Shown here in pieces: positions 37,436 to 46,071 of a DNA stretch of 64,000 nt. The notes below the pieces were generated by a model. The model was given only the letters and a program-made list of their open reading frames with translations, did not search any database and was not told the DNA's origin. Both the position numbers and the translations under genes were made by a program. Source of the stretch: CAYVTD01 sp964454445 (GTDB taxonomy: Bacteria > Bacteroidota > Ignavibacteria > Kapaibacteriales > UBA2268). Numbering within the stretch: position 1 is the stretch's first letter; each line of letters opens with the position of its first letter. The DNA lies in contig CAYVTD010000001.1 of the NCBI GenBank assembly GCA_964454445.1, positions 62,001-126,000 on the forward strand, in the 5' to 3' direction.

Positions 37436-39445
37436 CTATACATCAAGATTTCTAACATACTTAGCATTTTCTTCGATAAAAATGCGGCGTGGCTCGACTT
37501 TATCGCCCATAAGAGTTTCAAAAATATGCGATGCATCGGCGGCGCTATCGATGGTAACCTGCAAAAGTGTGCGACTCTCCGGGTTCATCGTTGTTTGCCA
37601 GAGCTGCTCGGGATTCATCTCGCCGAGACCTTTGAAACGTGAAATGACGATGCCCGTTTTCGAAGGATTTTCTGGATTATCCTCTACGATTTCTATCCCT
37701 TTTTTGTTTGCAAACTCTTTTTGTATCCTTTGAATTATCTCGCTGCGCTCGTCTTCGTTATAAGCATAATACTCCTGTTTGCCACGCTTGATTTTATATA
37801 ATGGTGGCTGGGCAATAAACAATTTGCCTTGAGTAATTAAATCCTTCATATAGATAAAGAAAAATGTGAGCAGCAAAGTTCTGATATGCGAACCGTCGAT
37901 GTCAGCATCAGCCATGAGAATGATTTTCCCATAGCGGGATTTGTCGGGGTCAAATTCTTCATCGAAACCTGCACCGATGGCAGTGAAAATGGCACGAATT
38001 TCCTCGTTTTCGAGGATTTTTGCCATCCTAGCCTTTTGCACGTTTAAAATCTTACCTTTCAATGGCAAAATCGCCTGAAAACGCCTGTCTCTTCCTTGTT
38101 TAGCCGAACCACCAGCAGAATCACCTTCGACGATGTATATTTCGGTGTCCTCTGGTGTTTTTAGTGAACAATCGGCAAGTTTGCCAGGCAAAGTCGAAGA
38201 TTCGAGCGCACTTTTTCGGCGAACCAACTCACGCGATTTTTTTGCAGCGAGCCTTGCTTCGTCGGCTGTTGTTGCTTTTTCAAGTATGCGTTTTGCTTCG
38301 GCGGGATTCTGCTCCAAATAAAACGCAAGCTTTTCGTTCATCACCGTTTTAACGATGCTTTCCACTTCGCTATTGCCAAGTTTCGTTTTTGTTTGTCCTT
38401 CGAATTGCGGTTCAGCCACTTTAACTGATATGACAGCGGTAAGCCCTTCGCGAAAATCTTCGCCTGTTAATTGTATTTTGCCATTTTTTCCAGAACTCAT
38501 ATTTGTGTAATATGCGTTGAACGTTCTGGTAAGTGCCGAACGAAAGCCTGTTACGTGTGTGCCGCCTTCGATTGTATTAATATTATTAACATACGAAAGC
38601 AGGTTTTCGTTGAAACCATTGTTATACTCGAAGCATATTTCCACTTGCGTTTCCATTCCGCTTCCTCCATCACCAGAGCCAACAATAGTAATCGGTTTCA
38701 TTATCGGCTGAACCATCCCATCAATATATTTCACAAAATCTTCCAAACCACCCTTGTATTGGAAAGATTCTTGCCTGCCTTCTTCGCGATCATCGCTAAG
38801 GTTGATTTTCACTTGTGGGTTCAAAAAGGCAAGCTCTCGGAGGCGCTCCGCTATTTTTACATATCTGAATCGAGTAACTTTAAAGATGGAGGTATCTGCT
38901 TTAAAATGAGTAATAGTACCTGTTTTATCGGTTTTGCCTATGACCTCCACTGGTGTTTGAGGTATGCCGAGGGCGTATTCCTGCTTGAAAATCTTTCCAT
39001 CTCGATAGACAGTAACAATCATCTTTTCAGACAAGGCATTAACGCAGGACACACCGACACCATGCAATCCACCTGAGACTTTATAGCCACTTTTGTCGAA
39101 CTTGCCACCAGCATGCAGAGTGCACATAACAAGCTCAAGTGTCGATATTTTTTTCTCGGGATGCGGACCGGTTGGAATGCCACGACCATTGTCCGTTACT
39201 GAAAGCGAGCCATCGTAATGGATTCTGACGCTAATTTCGCTACAATAGCCGGCAAGGGCTTCGTCGATGGAGTTATCGACTACTTCGTTTACAAGATGAT
39301 GCAGTCCGCGATCACTAATATCGCCAATGTACATTGCTGGACGCATGCGAACTGCCTCGAGACCTTCTAAAATTTTAATACTATCTTCACTGTAGTTAGC
39401 ATCTAACTGAGCCAACGACATCATATTTTCTAATTCTTCTGACAT
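37436..39445 (-). CDS. gyrB: DNA gyrase subunit B
   Basis: ATPase subunit of DNA gyrase, which introduces negative supercoils. The 669 residues hold a GHKL ATPase domain (EVVDNSIDEALAGYC, about 52-66; VTDNGRGIP, about 78-86; GGLHGVGVSCVNALS, about 123-137), a transducer domain, and a TOPRIM domain with EGDSAGGSAKQGRDR and MADADIDGSHIRTLLL. The C-terminus (RRIFIEENAKYVRNLDV) is the GyrB type. ParE is the close relative and cannot be excluded completely without gyrA context, but length and C-terminus favour GyrB. It is a single gene, convergent with the PD40-OmpA gene. Confidence 0.95.
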   Translation of the reverse strand: MSEELENMMSLAQLDANYSEDSIKILEGLEAVRMRPAMYIGDISDRGLHHLVNEVVDNSIDEALAGYCSEISVRIHYDGSLSVTDNGRGIPTGPHPEKKISTLELVMCTLHAGGKFDKSGYKVSGGLHGVGVSCVNALSEKMIVTVYRDGKIFKQEYALGIPQTPVEVIGKTDKTGTITHFKADTSIFKVTRFRYVKIAERLRELAFLNPQVKINLSDDREEGRQESFQYKGGLEDFVKYIDGMVQPIMKPITIVGSGDGGSGMETQVEICFEYNNGFNENLLSYVNNINTIEGGTHVTGFRSALTRTFNAYYTNMSSGKNGKIQLTGEDFREGLTAVISVKVAEPQFEGQTKTKLGNSEVESIVKTVMNEKLAFYLEQNPAEAKRILEKATTADEARLAAKKSRELVRRKSALESSTLPGKLADCSLKTPEDTEIYIVEGDSAGGSAKQGRDRRFQAILPLKGKILNVQKARMAKILENEEIRAIFTAIGAGFDEEFDPDKSRYGKIILMADADIDGSHIRTLLLTFFFIYMKDLITQGKLFIAQPPLYKIKRGKQEYYAYNEDERSEIIQRIQKEFANKKGIEIVEDNPENPSKTGIVISRFKGLGEMNPEQLWQTTMNPESRTLLQVTIDSAADASHIFETLMGDKVEPRRIFIEENAKYVRNLDV

Positions 39446-39718
39446 AATTCCTTCAATAAAAAAAATTATTTAATTCGTTCAATCACAAAAAGACTTGTAT
39501 TTAAATAGGTTATAATTTTAAAATTCGATTTAAAAAATATAGACAAAATCAATGTTGCAATATACGAAAAATTCTGCTTATTTCCTTGTATTAATATAGA
39601 TTTGTTGAAAACTTTTTAGTCAATTCCCCTTAATGCAAATTTATAAAAAATTTCTTAATTTTGCTAAACTTTTATCGTGTTTTCTCTATTTAAAAACATC
39701 TTTTTTAATCTTTTGAAA

Positions 39719-40159
39719 ATGAGAGCAGTAATACAAAGAGTTAGCAAAGCAAGCGTTAATATAAACAATGAAATACGCGGAGCAATATCCATAGGTTTAT
39801 TGGTTTTAATAGCCTTTTCAGCCGAAGACAACGAAGAAACGATAAAGTGGATGAGCAATAAACTCGTCAATTTGCGTATTTTCCTCGACGATGAAGGCAA
39901 AATGAATCGTTCTGGGCTTGATGTCGGAGCTGAGATACTGTTTATATCCAATTTTACCGTCTATGGCAGCACAAAAAAGGGTTTTCGCCCCAGTTTTACA
40001 GATTCGGCACCATCAGAAATAGCTGAGCCACTTTACAATAAGATGCTAAACTTCTTAAAAGACAATTATCCATTGAAAATCGAATCGGGCGAATTTGGAG
40101 CTATGATGAATGTCGAGTTAATTAATGACGGACCTGTAACTGTTATTCTTGAAAAGTAG
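39719..40159 (+). CDS. dtd: D-aminoacyl-tRNA deacylase
   Basis: Removes D-amino acids (and glycine from tRNA-Ala) mischarged onto tRNA. I start it at ATG 39719 (MRAVIQRVSKASV), the universal N-terminus of DTD, giving 146 residues; a GTG 42 bp upstream is in frame but adds an untypical hydrophobic tail. Active-site motifs are complete: FTVYGSTKKGFRPSF (about 78-92) and the C-terminal NDGPVT, whose Gly-cisPro pair gives chiral selectivity. The 3' end overlaps the convergent hemC by 17 bp. Confidence 0.95.
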   Translation: MRAVIQRVSKASVNINNEIRGAISIGLLVLIAFSAEDNEETIKWMSNKLVNLRIFLDDEGKMNRSGLDVGAEILFISNFTVYGSTKKGFRPSFTDSAPSEIAEPLYNKMLNFLKDNYPLKIESGEFGAMMNVELINDGPVTVILEK

Positions 40160-41096
40160 ATAAGATACGCTCTGCACCCATTTTTAACAACTTTTCTGCA
40201 AGAGTTTTTCCTGTTTCTTCTGGTTTTGTAATGTCTCCTGTAATATCCGTTTTAAAAACAGAATTACCATCAATCGAAGCAACCAAACCTTTAATATGAA
40301 TTATGTTTCCCTCGACTTGAGCATAAGCTCCAATAGGTGTTTGGCAACCTCCACCCAAAGCTCGAAGAAAAGCCCGCTCGGCTTTTGTGGCTATCGCCGT
40401 TTCTATATGATTAACATAGTCAAGGATTTCTTTTATACCAATTTTTCTCTGGGAAATATTGTAAAATTGTTTGTTGTCCGATACCACTTCCACACAGATA
40501 GCGCCTTGACCAACAGCAGGCAACATAATATCTAAATCTATGTAACTCGATATGTAACTTTGCATTTCCATACGTTCAACGCCTGCCGCTGCAAGAACGA
40601 TACCATCCCAATCGTTTTCTTCGAATTTTCTTATGCGTGTTTGCAGGTTGCCTCTCAGGTCTGGCATAACAAAATCTTTTCTTTGGCTCAACAGCTGCGC
40701 CCTTCGTCTTAGCGAACCAGTTGCTACAACAGCATTTTTTCTAAGAGTTTGAATGGTATCCCCCTTCTTCTTTGCTATTAAGACGTCTCTTGCGTCTTGC
40801 CTTTGAGTAATCGCCCCAAGCATCAAACCAGAAGGTAACTCCGTTGGCATATCCTTCAAACTATGCACCGCAAGGTCGATTGTGCCAGCAAGTAGCTCTG
40901 TTTCTAACTCTTTGGTAAAAAGACCTTTACTACCGATTTTCGACAAGGAAACATCAAGTATCTTATCGCCTTGTGTTTTTATATGGATTATCTCGGTTTC
41001 CAAATCGGGAAAATGTTTTTTTATAATTTTGGCAACAAAGTTGGTCTGCCACAATGCCAAAGGACTCAAGCGAGTGCCTATTTTGATTACTTTCAT
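40143..41096 (-). CDS. hemC: Porphobilinogen deaminase (hydroxymethylbilane synthase)
   Basis: Condenses four porphobilinogen molecules to hydroxymethylbilane in haem synthesis. The 317 residues contain the start KIGTRLSPLALWQT, HSLKDMPTELP (about 77-87), TGSLRRRAQLL (about 126-136), LPAVGQGAICVE, and LGGGCQTPIGAY, in which C251 carries the dipyrromethane cofactor. The length is typical. No other haem gene is near. Convergent overlap of 17 bp with dtd. Confidence 0.96.
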   Translation of the reverse strand: MKVIKIGTRLSPLALWQTNFVAKIIKKHFPDLETEIIHIKTQGDKILDVSLSKIGSKGLFTKELETELLAGTIDLAVHSLKDMPTELPSGLMLGAITQRQDARDVLIAKKKGDTIQTLRKNAVVATGSLRRRAQLLSQRKDFVMPDLRGNLQTRIRKFEENDWDGIVLAAAGVERMEMQSYISSYIDLDIMLPAVGQGAICVEVVSDNKQFYNISQRKIGIKEILDYVNHIETAIATKAERAFLRALGGGCQTPIGAYAQVEGNIIHIKGLVASIDGNSVFKTDITGDITKPEETGKTLAEKLLKMGAERILSTFQE

Positions 41097-41246
41097 ACTT
41101 TTCCGATATTTTTTTTTATAAAAATAAGAAATTATTACTAAAAAAATTAGTTAATCTTGCAATGTTTTCTTATTTTGTTTGTTATTGTTTTAATTAAAAT
41201 AAAAAAAATTGAAAAAGAGAACAGGAATTACACTCGGCAAAAAACT

Positions 41247-42302
41247 ATGGATAATATTCTAAAACGGATACTCGTAATCTTTTTTATAGTGCTGGTTTTC
41301 CATTTATTGAGCATTATGTCGGGAATATTACAGCCCCTGTTTTTTGCATTATTGATGTCGTTAATGTTCCAGCCTTTAGTCAGTTTTCTCAGATCAAAGA
41401 AAATTCCGAACTTCATTATCTTGCCTTTCATTTCTGTCTTTTCACTATTTGTTATTGTTATATTAGGTAATGTCGTTTTTCAAATCGGCTCTGAAATAGC
41501 CGGCGAGGGTGAATTTCTGCTTATGCGGCTTGAGTACCGCCTCAATAATCTGCTAATTTGGATAAATAGCATAACAAATTTGCGACTTGATTCGACAGTT
41601 TTAATTAAGGAGCTACAAAAGTATGCTACACCGGAATGGCTGTCAAATGTTGCAAGTGGAATTTTTGTAGGCATCGGTAGTGTTTCAGGTGCCTTTATTA
41701 TTTTCGCCATTTATTATGTCATTTTGCTTGCGGGTATGTCTAATTACAGCAGATATTTGAAATTTGTTGCCGGTGGAGAGGATGATGGTTTGGTAAACCA
41801 TTTTGTCAAAGTTCAAAAGTCTGTTGTATCATATATTTTTATAAAAACATTAATCAATATTGCTGCTGCTGCGATAGTCTATGGAATTTGCCTGCTCTTC
41901 GAGGTCAAATTTCCTTTTTTCTGGGGCTTTCTTGCTTTTATTATGCACTTTATTCCGAATGTTGGCTCAATAACAACGACCTTATTACCGGGTTTGATGG
42001 CATTTATCCAATTCGACTCCTTGCGTAAAGTTATAATTCTTGTCGTAGTCCTTGGAACAGTTCAGTTTTTAATAGGTAATCTTATCGAACCGAAAATATT
42101 AGGCAACCGATTGCGACTCAATACGCTTACAGTTATTTTCGGACTTGTTTTTTGGGGCTATATCTGGGGTATTGCAGGCATGATGCTTTCGGTTCCATTG
42201 CTTGTTATGATAAAATTAATTTTCGAGAGAATACCTACACTCGAATTCATTGCAAGAATGATGAGTCCTACCCCGAAAATTAATAAAACAGCTGCCAATT
42301 AA
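41247..42302 (+). CDS. AI-2E family transporter (PerM/TqsA-type permease)
   Basis: A 351-residue inner-membrane protein with about seven or eight hydrophobic segments in the family pattern: paired N-terminal helices, a hydrophilic region (about 95-150), then the conserved C-terminal block with FIPNVGSITTTLLPG and GNLIEPKILGNRLRLNTLTVIFGLVFWGYIWGIAGM, cut here at family landmarks. The ATG at 41247 is the first in frame and gives the usual length; a TTG 90 bp upstream would add an untypical leader. Members range from autoinducer-2 exporters to Na+/H+ antiporters, so the substrate is not assigned. Confidence 0.88.
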   Translation: MDNILKRILVIFFIVLVFHLLSIMSGILQPLFFALLMSLMFQPLVSFLRSKKIPNFIILPFISVFSLFVIVILGNVVFQIGSEIAGEGEFLLMRLEYRLNNLLIWINSITNLRLDSTVLIKELQKYATPEWLSNVASGIFVGIGSVSGAFIIFAIYYVILLAGMSNYSRYLKFVAGGEDDGLVNHFVKVQKSVVSYIFIKTLINIAAAAIVYGICLLFEVKFPFFWGFLAFIMHFIPNVGSITTTLLPGLMAFIQFDSLRKVIILVVVLGTVQFLIGNLIEPKILGNRLRLNTLTVIFGLVFWGYIWGIAGMMLSVPLLVMIKLIFERIPTLEFIARMMSPTPKINKTAAN

Positions 42303-42511
42303 ATTATTTTAATATATTTAAGTTTTTATTTGAGGCATCAAGAAACAAATCTTTTTACTTTACGTAAAAATTATTAGTGTTTTATCAAGTTTAAGAAATC
42401 ATTTTTCGATGAAGAATAGTTTTATTAAATTGTAGTTATTACGGTAATATTGCTATTTAGTCATTTATAAATTATATTTTTTTCAATAATAGTTTTCAAA
42501 GGAGTAGCACA

Positions 42512-45500
42512 ATGAAGTTACGAATCTCAGTATTTTTGATAGCAGTATGTTTTGCGTTTTCTAATATGTTAGCCGAGGAAGCAAGGATACTTCGCTATCC
42601 TAATGCCTCGAAAACCCATATTGCCTTCACACACGGTGGCGATGTTTACGTAGTACCGATTGAAGGCGGGCTTGCCCGCAAGGTAACCAATTCAGAAGGA
42701 ATCGAGATGTTCCCGCGGTTTTCAGTCGATGGCACCAAGCTTGCCTTTACAGCCGAATATGATGGAAATCGCGAGATCTATGTAATGCCTGCTTTGGGAG
42801 GCAAGCCTGAAAGAATCACTTATTCGATGGATGTAGGCGAACTCCCCGACAGAATGGGACCCGATAAAATCATCATGCAATGGACCAAAGATGGCGACAT
42901 TCTTTTTCGAAGCAGACAAAGCAGTTGGCATTCATGGGTAGGGCAACTATACCTTGCAAACGAAAAAGGTGGCTTGCCAAAAATGCTCGATCTGCCCAAA
43001 TCTGGTTTTGCTTCGCTTTCGCCTGATGGCTCAAAACTTGCTTACAACCGTATTTTCAGAGAGTTTCGTACTTGGAAGCGCTATCGCGGCGGCCAAGCTG
43101 ACGATATTTGGATTTACGACTTTAAAACAAAAGAATTAAAAAACATAACCAATAACCCAGCCCAAGATATTATTCCAATGTGGAGTGGCAACAAGATTTA
43201 TTACCTAAGCGACCGCAACTGGGTAATGAACTTATATGTATATGACACGCAAAGCGGCGAAACAAAGCAGCTAACAGATTATAAAAAATATGATGTCAAG
43301 TTTCCATCACTCGGCTCGGATTACATCGCTTATGAAAATGGAGGTTATGTCTATCTGCTCGATTTGAAGAACGATGAAAGCCACAAAGTCAATATCGAAA
43401 TAGACGAAGATTACGTCGGAGCGAGACCAAAACTCGTCGATGCAAGCAAGCGAATTACAAATGTCGATATTTCTCCCGATGGTTTGCAAGGACTATTCGT
43501 TGCAAGAGGTAATATTTTTACTGTTCCTGCAAAAGATGGCAAAACAAAAGCACTTACCATCAGTTCTGGCGCTCACGACAGGGAAGCGACTTGGTCGCCT
43601 GATGGCAAATGGATTGCTTTCGTTAGCGATATGAGCGGCGAAGACGAGGTTTACATTATTAAACCCGATGGTTCAGAGCTGACACAACTGACCAAAGATG
43701 CAAAATCTTATCGCTTCGGTTTAATGTGGTCGCCTGACAGCAAAAAATTGCTCAATTCCGACAAGCTAATGCGATTGTATATGATTGATATAGATAGCAA
43801 AACGGTAAAAGATATCGCTAAATCGCCGGCTTGGGAAATCACTGATTTCTCTTGGTCGCCCGATAGCAAATGGGTTGCTTTTACTAATTTAGACGAAGGG
43901 TTCAGTTCATATATCTCACTTTATTCCCTGCAATCTGGAGAAACACGAACGGTTACTGACAGGTTTTTCAACTGCAACTCCCCAGTATTTTCCTCTGATG
44001 GTAAGTTCCTTTATTTCGTTTCCGATAGAACCTTCAATCCTCGCATCAATCAAGTGGAATGGAACTTCTATTATAGCAATATGAGCAAAATATACGGGAT
44101 AACACTTGAGAAAACGACTGAATCGCCTTTTGCTTTCAAAGATATAAAACGCGAAGAAAAGAAAGATGAAAATGCAGAAAAAACAGATAAAAAAGATGAG
44201 AAAAAGGACTCGAAAAAGGACAAAGACAAAAAAGATGAGAAGAAAGAAATTGATATAAAAATCGATTTCGATGATATTACTTCGAGAATTTTCGAACTCC
44301 CTGTGCCAACGGGATATTATGCCGGATTGGTTTCTATTGGCGACAAGCTATATTACTCATTCAACTCAAACTTCTATGAATTTGACTTTGAAAAACGTGA
44401 AGCTAAAAAAGCAGGCGATTTCGGCTCTTACGCCATTTCTGCCGACAAGAAAAACATCATTTTCAAAGACAAAGGCGACTGGCAAATTGCAAAAATTTCT
44501 TCTGACATAAAACAAGGCGATAAGCTCGACCTTTCCGATGTGAAATTCTGGCTCAATCCTCGTGAAGAATGGATGCAAGTTTTCAACGAAAGTTGGCGAC
44601 AAATGAAGTATTTCTTCTATGACCCAAACATGCACGGCTACGATTGGAATGAAATTGGCAATAAATACCGCGAAATGGTACCTTTTGTAACTCATCGCGC
44701 CGATTTGACATATTTAATTGGCGAGATGATAGCCGAATTGAACATCGGGCATGCTTACACTGGCGGTGGTGATATGCCCAAAGTAGAGAGCTTGCCAATA
44801 GGTTTGCTCGGCGCTGACATACAATATGACGAATCAGCAAAAAAGTATAAAATTACAAAAATATATGAGGGTAGAAACTGGGAAGATGATCGCCGTTCGC
44901 CTCTCACCGAGCCAGGTATCAACATTTCAGAAGGTGATTACATCATTGAAATAGATGGACAAGCAATCACCAAAGAAAACCATCCATATAAAGCATTAGT
45001 CGGCAAGGCAAACAAGTATGTTGCATTGAAAGTTAATAGTAAACCTGATGCAAAGGGTGCAAAGGAATTTGAGGTTAAAACCATCGCAAACGAAAGTGGT
45101 CTCCGTTATTTTAACTGGGTGGAAAACAACCGCAGAAAAGTCGATTCTGCAACCAATGGACGCGTAGCTTACGTACACGTTCCCGATATGATGCCCGACA
45201 ATGGTTTGAACGAATTCGTTAAATATTTCTATCCACAATCACGCAAGGAAGCTTTGATTATCGACGACCGCTACAATGGCGGCGGCAATGTTTCTCCGAT
45301 GATTATCGAGCGACTACGCAGGATTTTAACAGTTGCCAAACACGCAAGAAATCAGGAAATAGTTTCGACAAACCCCGATGCAGTCATTACCGGTCCAATG
45401 GTTTGTCTTATCAATGAGCTTTCTGCTTCCGATGGCGATTTGTTCCCCTATCAATTTCATCAAATGAATCTTGGTAAATTAATCGGGAAAAGATCTTGGG

Positions 45501-45781
45501 GCGGTGTTATTGGCATTCGCGGCTCGCTTCCATTTTTAGACGGTAGTTACCTTTATAAACCAGAATTTGCTAATTTCGGCGCCGATGGCACTTGGATTCT
45601 CGAAGGACACGGAATGGATCCTGATATCGAAGTGGACAACCTCCCTGCTCAAGAATTGAAAGGCATCGACCAACAACTCGATAAAGCAATCGAAGTGATT
45701 TTACAGGAATTGAAAACGAACAAAAAGCCAACTGTGCCTAATATTCCTAAATTCCCCAACAAAAACCCATTTAAAAAGTAG
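42512..45781 (+). CDS. Tricorn-like S41 serine protease
   Basis: A 1089-residue exported tricorn protease homologue, which degrades peptides after endoprotease action. Signal peptide 1-21. WD40/PD40-type propellers (about 25-545) act as a substrate gate, with repeats such as FSVDGTKLAFTAEYDG and WSPDGKWIAFVSD. A Lys/Asp/Glu-only stretch (about 547-585) links to the catalytic half: helical C1, a PDZ domain (about 760-860) and the S41 core. H747 in ELNIGHAY and S973-D974 in NELSASDGDLF correspond to the catalytic His746 and Ser965-Asp966 of Thermoplasma tricorn. Unlike archaeal tricorn it should act in the periplasm. ATG follows AAAGGAG. Confidence 0.93.
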   Translation: MKLRISVFLIAVCFAFSNMLAEEARILRYPNASKTHIAFTHGGDVYVVPIEGGLARKVTNSEGIEMFPRFSVDGTKLAFTAEYDGNREIYVMPALGGKPERITYSMDVGELPDRMGPDKIIMQWTKDGDILFRSRQSSWHSWVGQLYLANEKGGLPKMLDLPKSGFASLSPDGSKLAYNRIFREFRTWKRYRGGQADDIWIYDFKTKELKNITNNPAQDIIPMWSGNKIYYLSDRNWVMNLYVYDTQSGETKQLTDYKKYDVKFPSLGSDYIAYENGGYVYLLDLKNDESHKVNIEIDEDYVGARPKLVDASKRITNVDISPDGLQGLFVARGNIFTVPAKDGKTKALTISSGAHDREATWSPDGKWIAFVSDMSGEDEVYIIKPDGSELTQLTKDAKSYRFGLMWSPDSKKLLNSDKLMRLYMIDIDSKTVKDIAKSPAWEITDFSWSPDSKWVAFTNLDEGFSSYISLYSLQSGETRTVTDRFFNCNSPVFSSDGKFLYFVSDRTFNPRINQVEWNFYYSNMSKIYGITLEKTTESPFAFKDIKREEKKDENAEKTDKKDEKKDSKKDKDKKDEKKEIDIKIDFDDITSRIFELPVPTGYYAGLVSIGDKLYYSFNSNFYEFDFEKREAKKAGDFGSYAISADKKNIIFKDKGDWQIAKISSDIKQGDKLDLSDVKFWLNPREEWMQVFNESWRQMKYFFYDPNMHGYDWNEIGNKYREMVPFVTHRADLTYLIGEMIAELNIGHAYTGGGDMPKVESLPIGLLGADIQYDESAKKYKITKIYEGRNWEDDRRSPLTEPGINISEGDYIIEIDGQAITKENHPYKALVGKANKYVALKVNSKPDAKGAKEFEVKTIANESGLRYFNWVENNRRKVDSATNGRVAYVHVPDMMPDNGLNEFVKYFYPQSRKEALIIDDRYNGGGNVSPMIIERLRRILTVAKHARNQEIVSTNPDAVITGPMVCLINELSASDGDLFPYQFHQMNLGKLIGKRSWGGVIGIRGSLPFLDGSYLYKPEFANFGADGTWILEGHGMDPDIEVDNLPAQELKGIDQQLDKAIEVILQELKTNKKPTVPNIPKFPNKNPFKK

Positions 45782-45803
45782 TTTAAGCATTTTAGAATTT
45801 AGA

Positions 45804-45845
45804 TGAGGTTGTCTCATTATCAACTAATGGTAATGGACAACCTCA
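45804..45845 (+). terminator. Possible terminator after the tricorn-like gene
   Basis: TGAGGTTGTC (45804-45813) and GACAACCTCA (45836-45845) form a perfect 10-bp stem with a 22-base loop. The downstream run is AT-rich rather than a clean T-tract. The rest of the 290-bp gap shows nothing recognisable; a 49-codon ORF there looks fortuitous. Confidence 0.5.
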
Positions 45846-46071
45846 ATTATGAATTTCGATTATTATTTATTTTTCCACTATTTTTCAAAAGATTAATCTT
45901 TCTTAAAAAGAGGCTGACTTCTGAGATTGCCTCCTCACCGGATTTAAGATAAATTGAAAGGAATAATGATGAATAGAATCATACCAATATTTTAAAAAAG
46001 ATTTTTACATTTCTTATGCCTTTTAAGCGAAAAAACCTTAAATTGCTGTTTTTTAACTTTAAGAAAAAAAA

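Noticed and set aside
45803..45952. A 49-codon ORF (MRLSHYQLMVMDN...) after the tricorn-like gene
   Set aside because: It lies over the hairpin at 45804-45845, has no Shine-Dalgarno and no recognisable protein character; chance is more likely.
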